From Marivirga arenosa (GTDB taxonomy: Bacteria > Bacteroidota > Bacteroidia > Cytophagales > Cyclobacteriaceae): a DNA stretch of 64,000 nucleotides. Each line of letters opens with the position of its first letter. Positions within the stretch are counted from its first letter, which is position 1. Shown here piece after piece: positions 47,683 to 57,803 of this stretch. The translations under genes and the position numbers were made by a program. The stretch covers positions 2,816,001 through 2,880,000 of the forward strand of contig NZ_CP129968.2 of NCBI RefSeq assembly GCF_030503875.2. Direction: 5' to 3'. The notes under the pieces are model-generated. The model searched no databases, was not told the origin of the DNA, and was given only the letters and a program-made list of their open reading frames with translations.

Positions 47683-49605
47683 CTATTTTACCACCACCAT
47701 TCCAAGTAAATTACCTATCTCCAACTTGGCCTGATTAAGCTGCATTAGATATTGCAAGATTACTTCCTCATCAGCCTCACTTTTTACATTTTTCAGCTCC
47801 TCTGTATTCTTCTCCATCAAATGTAATATTGATCGGTGCTTTAAACGAAGCACATGTGTATAAATAGAATCATTTAAAATATGACGCTCATGTGGAGTAT
47901 AGATTTCGAATTTTTTTTCCCAGTTTTCACTTAACTCATAACGATCTGTGTATAGTGAGAAAATAACCTTCCTTACTTCCTCTGAACCATTTTTAATAAA
48001 ATAAGACTCATTTAAGATTTTACCTTCTTTCAAATGAGCTACAAATTCATTTAAAATTTCACTGTAAACTGGATGAATAAACTCCGTATCATCTAATTCC
48101 TGAAGTAAATAGTCAATGACTAATTTGTCATCAGCCAAAGGTAAATCAGCATAAGTTAAGAGCAGACGAATACTTTCTTTTTCCTGTAAAGCCACAACTT
48201 CAAAAGGAGTGTATTGCTTTTGAATCTGCTCAGGTGTTTGGCTATAATTTTCACTTAAGTAATTTGCCTGCCTTTTAGTAATATCACCTTTACTTTGCTT
48301 ATCCCTTAGGACAATCTTATTCTGTTCTGCAACAAGTAAAGCTTCATCTATTTCCAGTATATCGCTACATTCTTTTATATATACTGCACGTTTTACAGGA
48401 TCAGGAATTTTAGAAATAGACCGAACTATATCTTGAATAGTTTCTGCTTTCCTGATAGGATCTTTTTTGGTTTCCTGAAGTAATAAATCAGATTTGAACC
48501 GAATGAAATCTTTAGCATTTTCATTCAAATAATTCTTGAATGCCTCATCTCCCATTTTCTGAGAGTAGCTGTCAGGATCTTCACCATCAGGAAAAATTAC
48601 AACTTTAACATTAAGCCCTCCTTCTAAAATCAAGTCAATTCCTCGCATTGCAGCCTTTAAACCAGCAGCATCCCCATCAAAAAGAACAATAACATTATCG
48701 GTGTAGCGACCAATCAATTTAATTTGTTGAGTGGTTAATGAAGTTCCTGAAGACGCAACTACATTTTCAACTCCCGATTGATGTAGCGAAATTACGTCTG
48801 TATATCCTTCAACCAAATAACAATTTTCTTCATTCCTGATACTCTGTTTGGCCTGAGAAATTCCATAAAGCACCTCACTTTTATGATACACCTCTGTTTC
48901 AGGCGAATTAATATACTTTGGCTGCTTTTTATCATTCACCAATATTCTAGCCCCAAAAGCAATGGGTTTACCCGAAATGGAATGAATCGGAAAAATTACT
49001 CTGTTTCTAAATCTATCGTAAGTCTTATCTTCTTTTTTAATAATAAGACCTGCTTTTTCTAATAACTCTTCAGTATGCCCCGCTTTTTTTGCTGCATTTA
49101 TTAGCCCATCCCATTGATCTAATGTATATCCTAGATCAAATTTATCAATAGTAGCATTTGAAAATCCTCTTTCTTTAAAATAACTTAAACCAACAGACTT
49201 TCCTTGAGGATTATTGTGTAATAAGTCTTTAAAATATTCAGCAGCAAAATTTAAAACAATATAAAGCGATTCCTTTTCATTATATGCTTCTTGTTGTTCG
49301 GGAGAGCTCTCAGTTTCTTCAATTTCAATCCCATATTTTTCTGCCAACTGTCGGATTGCTTCAGGGAAATTCAATCCTTCTAAATCCATAATAAATTGAA
49401 TTGAATCACCGGCTTTACCACATCCGAAGCATTTATAGATACCTTTATTAGGAGCAACTGAAAAAGAAGGCGTTTTTTCGTCATGAAAAGGACAGCAAGC
49501 CCAAAGATTTTGCCCCTTCTTTTTTAAAGGTACATAATCCCCCACAACCTCTTCAATCTCTACCCTATCTTGAACATCTTGTATCGTTTTTTGACTTAAT
49601 CCCAC
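47683..49605 (-). CDS. dnaG: DNA primase DnaG
   Basis: Makes RNA primers at the replication fork. 640 residues: CHC2-type zinc finger (CPFHDEKTPSFSV and KCFGCGKAGD), the RNA-polymerase-like N-terminal part with YFKERGFSNATIDKF and KPIAFGARIL, the Toprim domain with YLVEGYTDVISLH and VLFDGDAAGLKAAMRG, and a C-terminal region that binds the DnaB helicase. A TAnnTTTG box on the minus strand (TAGTTTTG, 49709-49716) may start its mRNA. Divergent from mrp. Confidence 0.95.
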   Translation of the reverse strand: MGLSQKTIQDVQDRVEIEEVVGDYVPLKKKGQNLWACCPFHDEKTPSFSVAPNKGIYKCFGCGKAGDSIQFIMDLEGLNFPEAIRQLAEKYGIEIEETESSPEQQEAYNEKESLYIVLNFAAEYFKDLLHNNPQGKSVGLSYFKERGFSNATIDKFDLGYTLDQWDGLINAAKKAGHTEELLEKAGLIIKKEDKTYDRFRNRVIFPIHSISGKPIAFGARILVNDKKQPKYINSPETEVYHKSEVLYGISQAKQSIRNEENCYLVEGYTDVISLHQSGVENVVASSGTSLTTQQIKLIGRYTDNVIVLFDGDAAGLKAAMRGIDLILEGGLNVKVVIFPDGEDPDSYSQKMGDEAFKNYLNENAKDFIRFKSDLLLQETKKDPIRKAETIQDIVRSISKIPDPVKRAVYIKECSDILEIDEALLVAEQNKIVLRDKQSKGDITKRQANYLSENYSQTPEQIQKQYTPFEVVALQEKESIRLLLTYADLPLADDKLVIDYLLQELDDTEFIHPVYSEILNEFVAHLKEGKILNESYFIKNGSEEVRKVIFSLYTDRYELSENWEKKFEIYTPHERHILNDSIYTHVLRLKHRSILHLMEKNTEELKNVKSEADEEVILQYLMQLNQAKLEIGNLLGMVVVK

Positions 49606-49742
49606 TTATTTAGCGCTATTTTTTGTATTTATTTAAACTAATTCCAACTTATTTAGCTTATCAATTGTTAGCTTATTCTATAAAGTTTAACTTGCAACAA
49701 TTTTGTAGCAAAACTACGGTTTTTTTTAAATATTAAAGATAT

Positions 49743-50837
49743 ATGGCTGTTACTAAAGATAGCATAATTAAAGCATTAAGTACTGTTGAAGATCCAGATT
49801 TTAAAAAAGATCTGGTAACGCTAAATATGATAAAGGATGTACGCATTGATGGAAATGCGGTACATTTCACTGTAGTACTTACTACTCCAGCATGTCCGTT
49901 AAAGGAAATCATAAAAAATGATTGTATTAATGCAATACATAAACATGTAGATGCAGACTTACAAGTATTTCCTAATATGAGCTCTGATGTTACCTCTACC
50001 AGAAATACTGAACCTCTTTTACCAAATGTGAAAAACATTATAGCAATCGGTTCCGGAAAGGGTGGAGTTGGAAAATCTACTGTAACTGCAAACTTAGCTG
50101 TTGCATTAGCTCAAGAAGGTGCAAAAGTTGGATTGATTGATGCAGATATTTTTGGTCCCTCAATCCCTACCATGTTTAACTGTGAGGCTGAACAACCAGA
50201 GGTTAAGCAAGTAAATGGAAAAAATGTAATTGTTCCTATTGAGCAATATGGAATTAAATTAATATCTATAGGATTCTTAACCCCACCAGATAATGCAGTA
50301 GTATGGAGAGGACCTATGGCTAGTTCTGCTTTAAAGCAATTTATTAGTGATACAGACTGGGGTGAATTGGATTATCTACTAATAGATTTACCTCCAGGCA
50401 CAAGTGATATTCATTTAACATTAGTGCAAACAATTCCTGTAACAGGAGCTGTGGTTGTAACCACTCCGCAAAAAGTAGCTTTAGCAGATGCCAAAAAAGC
50501 TATTGGAATGTTTAAACAACCACAAATTAATGTTCCAATCTTGGGGATGGTAGAAAATATGGCGTATTTCACACCTGCTGAGCTACCTGATAATAAATAC
50601 TTTATTTTTGGTGAAGGTGGTGGCTACAAAATGAGTGAGGAGTATGAAATCCCTTTCTTAGGTCAAATGCCACTGGTTCAGTCTATTCGTGAAAGCGGTG
50701 ATTCGGGATATCCTACTGCCATGAAAGATGGTCCTTCTGCTGATGCTTTCAGAGAATTAGCTCAAAAACTTGCGAGACAAGTAGCCATTAGAAATGCGAG
50801 TATGGCAGGTACCAAAACAGTTGAAATGACTAGTTGA
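49743..50837 (+). CDS. Mrp/ApbC-type Fe-S cluster carrier ATPase without CxxC
   Basis: 364 residues. N-terminal MIP18/DUF59 domain (1-95, DPDFKKDLVTLNMIKDV with Cys in TTPACPLKE), then a ParA-like ATPase: deviant Walker A GSGKGGVGKSTVTANLA (about residue 102), LIDADIFGPSIPTMF, VWRGPMASSALKQFI, LLIDLPPGTSDIHLT. In most relatives the segment after GMVENM holds a CxxC that bridges the cluster; here it reads AYFTPAELPDNKYFIFG, with no cysteine. All other motifs are intact. Probably delivers Fe-S clusters, followed 12 bases later by nfu. Confidence 0.92.
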   Translation: MAVTKDSIIKALSTVEDPDFKKDLVTLNMIKDVRIDGNAVHFTVVLTTPACPLKEIIKNDCINAIHKHVDADLQVFPNMSSDVTSTRNTEPLLPNVKNIIAIGSGKGGVGKSTVTANLAVALAQEGAKVGLIDADIFGPSIPTMFNCEAEQPEVKQVNGKNVIVPIEQYGIKLISIGFLTPPDNAVVWRGPMASSALKQFISDTDWGELDYLLIDLPPGTSDIHLTLVQTIPVTGAVVVTTPQKVALADAKKAIGMFKQPQINVPILGMVENMAYFTPAELPDNKYFIFGEGGGYKMSEEYEIPFLGQMPLVQSIRESGDSGYPTAMKDGPSADAFRELAQKLARQVAIRNASMAGTKTVEMTS

Positions 50838-50849
50838 AATTAAAAAATT

Positions 50850-51125
50850 ATGGAAATTTTAGATAGAGTTGAAAAAGCATTAGATTCCATCAGACCTTAT
50901 TTAGAGGCAGATGGTGGAAATGTAAAGGTTCTAGATATAAACGAGGGTATACTTAGACTCGAATTATTAGGTGCTTGCGGAAATTGCCCGATGTCAACAA
51001 TGACATTAAAAGCTGGAGTTGAGGAAGCTGTTAAAAAAGCAGTACCCGAAATCATATCAGTGGAAGCGATAAATATTACATCAGCTGATGATCCAAATGC
51101 AGAGTTACCCCAAACAATGAAATAA
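50850..51125 (+). CDS. NifU-like (Nfu) Fe-S scaffold protein
   Basis: 91 residues, a single Nfu domain: VEKALDSIRPYLEADGGNVKVL, then LELLGACGNCPMSTMTLKAGVEEAV with the cluster-binding CxxC, and VEAINITSADDPNAE at the end. Carries Fe-S clusters to client proteins. It follows mrp by 12 bases, so the pair is one transcript, and complements the suf operon in the same window. Confidence 0.92.
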   Translation: MEILDRVEKALDSIRPYLEADGGNVKVLDINEGILRLELLGACGNCPMSTMTLKAGVEEAVKKAVPEIISVEAINITSADDPNAELPQTMK

Positions 51126-51143
51126 AATCGTATTGTTTAACAT

Positions 51144-51181
51144 ATGCCAGAAGTATAAAATTAGTTTTTTACTTCTGGCAT
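51144..51181 (+). terminator. Terminator-like hairpin after nfu
   Basis: ATGCCAGAAGTA (51144-51155) pairs with TACTTCTGGCAT (51170-51181) over twelve bases. The downstream T-run is weak. Confidence 0.6.
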
Positions 51182-51236
51182 TATTCTTGGTTTTAAATAT
51201 CAGTCTATTTAATTTAGAGCAAACTATTTAAACCAA

Positions 51237-54191
51237 ATGCAAAGAAAAAACCTCTCTTATATTGATTTCATTTTTAGGAGTGGTTTATACATTCTCATCA
51301 CAACATTACCTCTTTTTAGCATTTCGGCTCAAGAAAGATGTGCCGTACCAAAAATACTCGAAGAAAGAGCTCGTAATAACCCTAATTTAAGTACCCAACA
51401 ATTTGAAAATTGGCTTTCTAGTCAACAAATATTACAGAAAGTTTTATCCCCTCTCAGAACACGGCAAGAAAAAGTTACAGTACCCGTTGTTTTTCACATC
51501 ATTCATAATGGAGAAGCAATAGGAACAGGAGGTAACTTATCAAAAGAACGTATAGACAGACAGCTGGAAATATTGAATGAAGATTTCAATAGACTTAATG
51601 CCGATACAACTGAAACTTTAGATGAATTTAAAGCTTTGGCATCTTCTTTCGATATTGAATTCATTTACGCCAAACAAGACCCTGATGGCTTTGAAACATC
51701 CGGAATTGTAAGAATACCAGGAAGCCTAGTTGATTATAGTTATCAAGAAAGATCTATACTTACAGCAGAGAGCTATTGGCCAGCAGAGGATTATTTAAAT
51801 ATATGGGTAGCTGATCTAGCGGGAGGTAGTTTAGGATGGGCTGAATTTCCAATTTCTAATCTTGAAGGTTTGGAGGAAGCCAGTAATAATCGATTAATTG
51901 ATGGAGTTACCATTGATTATGTATTTTTTGGAGAAAACCCTGATAGCCCAACCTTTGAAAGTAAAGGAAGAACCCTGACACATGAAATGGGACATTTTTT
52001 TGGATTAAGGCATATTTGGGGTGATGGCGGCTGTTCTGTAGATGACTTTTGTGAAGATACGCCTACCGCTAGAAATTCAAGCACAGGTTGTAATCTTGGA
52101 AAAATTACTTGTGAAAGTTTAGATATGGTACAAAACTTCATGGATTATACTAATGATGCCTGCATGAATATATTTACTGAAGATCAAAAATCTAGAGTTA
52201 GAACGGTTGTAGAAAATAGCCCTAGAAGGTTGAGTCTGACAAGCTCACCTGCATTAGAAGCACCTCCAGTATATGATGTAGATTTAGGCTTATCCGAAGT
52301 AAATTCAAGATATACAGGAAGTTGCAGTGGAAATTTCAACCCTCAAATAACGGTAAAGAATCAAGGATTGCTTCCTATTGGCAATTATAGTGTTCAATTA
52401 TTTGTTAATGATATCTTAGAAGAATCAATTATAGTAGAGGACACACTCAATAGCGGAGAAGAAAAAACCATTTATTTTTCACTATTGAATTTTAATGAAA
52501 TGGGCGAATATTCAATTTTTTACAATGTTGATTTAATAGGAAGTTTTCTGGATGAAAGAACCGATAATAACAAAAAAATAGAATATTATCAAAGAATACA
52601 ACAAGCAAGTCTGCCATATGAAAAGTCTTTCAATAACATTACTCCATGGATTATTCGTAATCCAGATGAAGAAGAAAGCTGGCAGATATTTGATGTGGGT
52701 CTCGGAGTTCCTTTTTATGGTAATAGACAAAATTTTGGCGAAAGAGAAGATATTATTTCTCCGATCTTTGATTTTACAACTATAGATGTCCCCGAATTAA
52801 GTTTCGTATTTTCACAAGTTGGTGATTCTATTCCTAATAATATAAAAATTTATGCTTCCTACGATTGCGGAAGAACGTTTAATGATTTAATTTTTTCCAA
52901 TTCAATTACCGATTTATCTACAGCCTATCCTACAGATACTGTATTTATACCCGCACATAGATTAGATTGGGATACCGTAAAAATCGATTTAAATAGATTG
53001 AAAGATGAACCCTCAGTTTGCTTTAGCATAGTGGCTGAAAACCGCCTGTCTAACAACTTTTACATTAATGAATTCCGTGTACAGGAATCAAGTAAAAAAA
53101 ATAGAGAAATTGATATTATAAGATGGGAAGATGTAAACCCTTTAGTCTGTAATGAAACTCTTGAAGGAGTAATAACAGTTAAAAATGTAGGTAGAGAAAA
53201 TATTGATAGTTATGAGATTCAAATTTTAGAAAACGACAATCTCGTAAATGAATTCACCATGAATAATGAAGTTCTCGTTCCCGGGCAGGAAACCCAAATT
53301 AACTTAATCATACCAGTTCCAAGTTCAAATATTAATGAATATGAAATTCAGGTAATTACTCCTTCAAATGATGCAGATATTGTGAATTCACTTTATTTAC
53401 CATTCTCAAATGACTGTGTTGAGGAATTACCTCCTTTACGCTTAAGTTTAAACGAAAATGGGAGAGATAATTGGTATGAATTCAATCCTGATAAAGATGC
53501 AGGCTGGACTTTTAATCCCAATCTGTTAGCAGTAAACAGTAATTCTTCTCAAATTAATACAAAGGGTTCTGAGGATTGGTTAATTAGCCCATTACTTGAC
53601 GTGAGTAGGGTAAATTATTTAGGATTGATTTTTGATATTTCTTATCGCAAGCCTTTTAGGCAATCTGAAACCTTTGAAATATATATTTCAGATGAAGGAG
53701 GTAAATATTTTAAGTCATTAATCTATAGCAAATCCGGAGATTCATTAGCCACCTCTTTAGGTAATGATATAAAGGAGCAACTCATATGGAGAAATGAGTT
53801 TGTTGATTTATCTCCCTATGTATTCCGAAATAAAATTAGATTAGCGTTTAAAATAAAACATGATAATGGGCAAGATGTAAATTTAAAAAACATTACATTT
53901 TTTGTAGGTCAATCTCCGCCTCCAGCCTATCCGAATACTCTTGAGCCATTTGTTATCTACCCAAATCCAGTACAAAATGAAATTAATTTACATCTGAATC
54001 TAGAAATAGCAGAAGAGGCATTTTTTCAAATATTGGATTTAAACGGTAAAGTGATGTTGGAATTCATTGAACCTAAAATTCTCAATCAGTTTATAAGCTT
54101 TGATGTATCTCAATTAGCGGCAGGTGTTTACATTCTTAGATTAAATACTGATAGAATAACTGCAACAGAAAGGTTTATCGTAATAAAGTAA
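51237..54191 (+). CDS. Secreted M43-type metalloprotease with T9SS sorting domain
   Basis: 984 residues. Signal region about 1-31 (ends FSISAQ), a propeptide, then an M43 (pappalysin/cytophagalysin) catalytic domain with zinc motif HEMGHFFGLRH (about residue 249), calcium-rich cysteine loops (CSVDDFCEDTP) and the Met-turn VQNFMDYTNDACMN. Next come several beta-sandwich modules (e.g. LGLSEVNSRYTGSCSGNF) and MAM/cleaved-adhesin-like parts. The last 80 residues form a T9SS type A signal: FVIYPNPVQNEINL, then GKVMLEF and AAGVYILRLNTD. Secreted through the T9SS to digest protein. Preceded by a hairpin after nfu. Confidence 0.9.
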   Translation: MQRKNLSYIDFIFRSGLYILITTLPLFSISAQERCAVPKILEERARNNPNLSTQQFENWLSSQQILQKVLSPLRTRQEKVTVPVVFHIIHNGEAIGTGGNLSKERIDRQLEILNEDFNRLNADTTETLDEFKALASSFDIEFIYAKQDPDGFETSGIVRIPGSLVDYSYQERSILTAESYWPAEDYLNIWVADLAGGSLGWAEFPISNLEGLEEASNNRLIDGVTIDYVFFGENPDSPTFESKGRTLTHEMGHFFGLRHIWGDGGCSVDDFCEDTPTARNSSTGCNLGKITCESLDMVQNFMDYTNDACMNIFTEDQKSRVRTVVENSPRRLSLTSSPALEAPPVYDVDLGLSEVNSRYTGSCSGNFNPQITVKNQGLLPIGNYSVQLFVNDILEESIIVEDTLNSGEEKTIYFSLLNFNEMGEYSIFYNVDLIGSFLDERTDNNKKIEYYQRIQQASLPYEKSFNNITPWIIRNPDEEESWQIFDVGLGVPFYGNRQNFGEREDIISPIFDFTTIDVPELSFVFSQVGDSIPNNIKIYASYDCGRTFNDLIFSNSITDLSTAYPTDTVFIPAHRLDWDTVKIDLNRLKDEPSVCFSIVAENRLSNNFYINEFRVQESSKKNREIDIIRWEDVNPLVCNETLEGVITVKNVGRENIDSYEIQILENDNLVNEFTMNNEVLVPGQETQINLIIPVPSSNINEYEIQVITPSNDADIVNSLYLPFSNDCVEELPPLRLSLNENGRDNWYEFNPDKDAGWTFNPNLLAVNSNSSQINTKGSEDWLISPLLDVSRVNYLGLIFDISYRKPFRQSETFEIYISDEGGKYFKSLIYSKSGDSLATSLGNDIKEQLIWRNEFVDLSPYVFRNKIRLAFKIKHDNGQDVNLKNITFFVGQSPPPAYPNTLEPFVIYPNPVQNEINLHLNLEIAEEAFFQILDLNGKVMLEFIEPKILNQFISFDVSQLAAGVYILRLNTDRITATERFIVIK

Positions 54192-54304
54192 TCTGAATTC
54201 TTCAGTAGATTAATACATTCTGAATTTCATTGGTAAAATTCTTAATAGATATGCTATTTTTACAATTCGAATTTTGATAAACCTGTAGAGTTATCATCAA
54301 GTAA

Positions 54305-54312
54305 TATTTTTG
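54305..54312 (+). promoter_or_regulatory. Weak candidate -7 box of the ddl unit
   Basis: TATTTTTG (TAnnTTTG) 21 bases before the start codon; the nearest TTTG upstream is 28 bases away, too far for a confident pair. Confidence 0.3.
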
Positions 54313-54333
54313 AATACAATTGAAAAGTACTAA

Positions 54334-57018
54334 ATGAAGATTGGAATATTTTTCGGAGGACAATCTAGAGAAAGAGAAATCTCCTTTGCGGGTGGAAGAA
54401 CAGTATATGATAACCTCAATAAATCGATATTTGAAGCAGTGCCCATTTTTGTGGATAGTAAAGGCCATTTCATTTTATTAGATTGGCAATATATTTATAA
54501 AGGTACAATTCGAGATTTTTATCCTCCAGTAAAATATTTACCACAATCAGATCTTCCGGTTCAGATATATGCTGAATCATTAGAAAACTTATCCGAAAAC
54601 GAATGGGATAAACTAATCAGTGAAGTAGGTAAAAAGTTAGAACCATCTGAATTTAAAGAATATATAGATTTTGCTTTCCTAGCCATGCATGGACCATATG
54701 GTGAAGATGGAAATATTCAAGGCATGTTAGAATGGTATGGAATCCCTTATAGTGGTGCAGGAATATTACCATCTTCAATTGGAATAAGTAAAATAGCGCA
54801 AAGACAATTATTACAACAAGCTAATTTTGAAAGCCCCAAAAGCATAACATTAAATAAAGCGGATTGGAAAAGCCACGATCATTCTAATATATTTGAGAGT
54901 CTCCAGAAAGAACTAGGATTACCACTAGTCATAAAAGCTCCGCATCAAGGGTCTTCTATAGGAGTTAGTATTTTAAGTGAAGACAATCTTGAGGATTTTG
55001 AGAAGCTTATTCAAAAAAGCTTTTTCGAACTTGAAATTCATCATTCCGAATGGTCAAGCTATGCTGAAGATGAAAAGATAAAATTCATTGCCAAATTAGT
55101 TGATATTAGAGAAGGAATAGGATTGCCAGTAATTCATAATGAATCCATCATTTATACTCCGGATGATTTATTAAATACTTTGAATCAAAAACTTTCTTCA
55201 AATTCAGAAAGCATCAAACTTCAAGCTATCGATTCGGAAGATTCTCTTTTGATCGAATCCTTTATAGAAGGAAAAGAATTCTCTTGTATTGTAATTCAAG
55301 ATGAAAACGGAAAACCTATAGCACTTCCCCCTACTGAAATCAGAAAAGGAAAAGATGTATTTGATTATAGATCGAAATATTTGCCTGGCATAAGTAGGAA
55401 AATCACTCCTATCAATGCTCCTCAAGATATTATTGAGAAAATAAGAACTAAATGCGCTAATCTATTTAATGCATTACAGATCGATGTATATGCCAGAATA
55501 GATGGATTTATTACTGAAGAAGGTAAAGTATTCTTAAATGATCCGAACACCACTTCAGGTATGTTACCCTCTTCCTTCTTCTTTCATCAAGCTGCGGAAA
55601 TAGGATTGAATCCTTCTCAATTTTTAAGCTATATTATCAGAACATCTTTAAAAGCTCGATTAAAAACTGGCAAACATCATTTTGAACTTCAGAAGATGGT
55701 GAAAAAGCTTGATACTAAATTAGAAGGACTAAAGAATGAAGCTCAGCAGAAAATCAATGTAGGTGTTATTATGGGAGGTTTTTCAACTGAAAGGCATATA
55801 TCGGTTGAAAGTGGTAGAAATATTTACGAAAAACTAGCTTCTTCAGAAAAGTATTTACCCATTCCTATTTTCTTGAGTGGGGATGAATCCAAGCATATTC
55901 TACACATCCTACCCATCAACATTATGTTAAAGGATAATGCTGATGACATAAAAGATAAAATTCAACATTATGAAGTTCACCCTATTATTTCTCAAATAAA
56001 ATTTGAGTGTCAAGATATAACCGATAAATATGTCTCAGGTGGAACAAATGAACTTAAAAAGATAAAATACAGTGATTTAAACAAACTTATTGATGTTGCT
56101 TTTATCGCATTACATGGCAGACCAGGAGAAGATGGTGCTGTTCAATCGGAATTAGAGAAATTAAATATCCCATATAATGGATCCGATGTTGAAAGTTCAA
56201 AAATCACGATAAATAAATATGATACAAATGAAATTTTGAAGAAAGCAGGAATTTCAGTTGCTGATCATAGATTAGTTTTTGAAGATAAATGGCAATCCAA
56301 TAAAGAGGCTGAATTAAGTGCTATTGAAGGGCAATTAAACTATCCACTTATTGCGAAACCTGCTGATGATGGTTGTAGCTCTGCAGTGAAGAAAATAAAA
56401 AATAGAGCTGAACTAGAAGCTTTTGCTGGCATGATGTTTAGACCTCAAGCTGAATTCATCGAAAGTTTAGCCAAAACATTAAATCTTAAGAAGAACGAGG
56501 AATTCCCTCAAAAGAATTTCTTCCTTTTAGAAGAATTAATAGAAAAGAAAGATGCTAAATACTTCCTTGAGATTACAGGAGGCTTATTAACACATTTAAA
56601 TCATGATGGCTCAGTTAGATATGAAATATTTGAACCATCAGAAGCGTTAGCTGGTGGTGAAGTGTTAAGCCTTGAAGAGAAATTTTTAGCTGGAGAAGGA
56701 CAAAATATAACTCCTGCTAGGTATACTCCAAAAAGTGAAGAGTATGATAAAGTAGCTGAACAAGTGAAAAACACATTAAAGAAAACCGCTGAAGTGTTAA
56801 ATATTACGGGTTATGCTCGAATAGATGCTTTTGTTAGAGTTTTTGATGATTTAACAGCAGAAACCATTATTATTGAAGTTAATTCTTTACCTGGCATGAC
56901 ACCTGCCACATGTATTTTTCATCAAACGGCAATCAATGGTTACAAACCATATGACTTTATTGATAAAATACTTTCTTTTGGGACAGAAAAAATGAAAAAT
57001 CAAACCATTGAAAAATGA
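54334..57018 (+). CDS. ddl: Tandem-fused D-alanine--D-alanine ligase (two ATP-grasp units)
   Basis: 894 residues, about 2.5 times a normal Ddl (about 330). Two complete but diverged units. Unit 1 (1-450): IGIFFGGQSREREISFAGGR, AMHGPYGEDGNIQGMLE, VIKAPHQGSSIGVS, and NDPNTTSGMLPSSFFFH. Unit 2 (about 474-894): VGVIMGGFSTERHISVESGR, ALHGRPGEDGAVQSELE, IAKPADDGCSSAVKK, and EVNSLPGMTPATCIFHQ. Metal-binding Glu-x-Asn is kept in unit 2; in unit 1 the Glu is Asp (NDPN). They join D-Ala residues for peptidoglycan. The stop overlaps the PASTA gene. Which half is active is not known. Confidence 0.85.
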   Translation: MKIGIFFGGQSREREISFAGGRTVYDNLNKSIFEAVPIFVDSKGHFILLDWQYIYKGTIRDFYPPVKYLPQSDLPVQIYAESLENLSENEWDKLISEVGKKLEPSEFKEYIDFAFLAMHGPYGEDGNIQGMLEWYGIPYSGAGILPSSIGISKIAQRQLLQQANFESPKSITLNKADWKSHDHSNIFESLQKELGLPLVIKAPHQGSSIGVSILSEDNLEDFEKLIQKSFFELEIHHSEWSSYAEDEKIKFIAKLVDIREGIGLPVIHNESIIYTPDDLLNTLNQKLSSNSESIKLQAIDSEDSLLIESFIEGKEFSCIVIQDENGKPIALPPTEIRKGKDVFDYRSKYLPGISRKITPINAPQDIIEKIRTKCANLFNALQIDVYARIDGFITEEGKVFLNDPNTTSGMLPSSFFFHQAAEIGLNPSQFLSYIIRTSLKARLKTGKHHFELQKMVKKLDTKLEGLKNEAQQKINVGVIMGGFSTERHISVESGRNIYEKLASSEKYLPIPIFLSGDESKHILHILPINIMLKDNADDIKDKIQHYEVHPIISQIKFECQDITDKYVSGGTNELKKIKYSDLNKLIDVAFIALHGRPGEDGAVQSELEKLNIPYNGSDVESSKITINKYDTNEILKKAGISVADHRLVFEDKWQSNKEAELSAIEGQLNYPLIAKPADDGCSSAVKKIKNRAELEAFAGMMFRPQAEFIESLAKTLNLKKNEEFPQKNFFLLEELIEKKDAKYFLEITGGLLTHLNHDGSVRYEIFEPSEALAGGEVLSLEEKFLAGEGQNITPARYTPKSEEYDKVAEQVKNTLKKTAEVLNITGYARIDAFVRVFDDLTAETIIIEVNSLPGMTPATCIFHQTAINGYKPYDFIDKILSFGTEKMKNQTIEK

Positions 57019-57803
57019 AATTAAAAGCTGATTCAGTAAAAGACATATTGATTCATTTAGGAATCATAGTTACCCTAGGCTTAATCATAGTACTCACTTT
57101 CTTTTACATTTATTTACCTGTAACTACACATCATGGTGAAAGTATAACGGTACCTCAATTAGAAGGTGTTCATTTGGATGAATTAGATGAATTTCTTCTT
57201 GAAAGAGATTTAAGATTTGAGGTAACTGAAGATTCTGGCTATTCAGCTGAATATCCACCATTGACAGTATTAAGTCAAAATCCAAAAGAAGGTAAAAAAG
57301 TAAAAGAAAATAGAAAAATTTACGTTTCCTTAAATGCTACTAGTCCACCGAATGTGAAAATGCCAAAATTGGTTGACGGTTCATTAAAAAATGCTCAAAT
57401 GGTTTTAGAAAGTTATGGTTTATTATTAGGAGACATTACCTATGAGCCTCATGAATTTCAAAATGCTGTTCTGAAACAAAAATTTAATGGGAAAGAAATA
57501 GAAGCAGGGTCTGATATTGCTAAAGGCTCAACCATTGATTTGGTAATAGGAAATGGTTTAGGAAGACCTTTTGCTATGCCTGAACTTGTGGGCAATAACA
57601 GAGAAGATGCCGAATTTATTATCGTAGGTAGTGGTTTACAAATTGGAAAAGTAAGAACCCGTGAAGATGATGAAAAAGCATCTGGAATCGTACTACAACA
57701 ATATCCAGAAGCAGGTAGCTCGGTTAGAACTGGTAATCAGGTAGATATTTGGGTTGTAGCACCTAAAAATCAAGAACAATTGTTGACACCGGATAAAATA
57801 TGA
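57015..57803 (+). CDS. PASTA-domain membrane protein without a kinase
   Basis: 262 residues. Basic N-terminus, one membrane helix (about 10-33, LIHLGIIVTLGLIIVLTFFY), then three PASTA domains of about 65 residues each (VPQLEGVHLDELDEFLLE, MPKLVDGSLKNAQMVLES, MPELVGNNREDAEFIIVG), each with the G-x(n)-SxG-xV pattern. PASTA binds peptidoglycan; in Firmicutes it hangs on Ser/Thr kinases, but here no kinase is present. Overlaps ddl upstream and the T9SS cargo gene downstream by four bases each, so all three are translated together. Confidence 0.9.
   Translation: MKLKADSVKDILIHLGIIVTLGLIIVLTFFYIYLPVTTHHGESITVPQLEGVHLDELDEFLLERDLRFEVTEDSGYSAEYPPLTVLSQNPKEGKKVKENRKIYVSLNATSPPNVKMPKLVDGSLKNAQMVLESYGLLLGDITYEPHEFQNAVLKQKFNGKEIEAGSDIAKGSTIDLVIGNGLGRPFAMPELVGNNREDAEFIIVGSGLQIGKVRTREDDEKASGIVLQQYPEAGSSVRTGNQVDIWVVAPKNQEQLLTPDKI

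Noticed and set aside
54334..57018. Tandem Ddl as an assembly artefact or recent duplication
   Set aside because: The halves differ strongly in sequence and in active-site detail, and the frame is uninterrupted.
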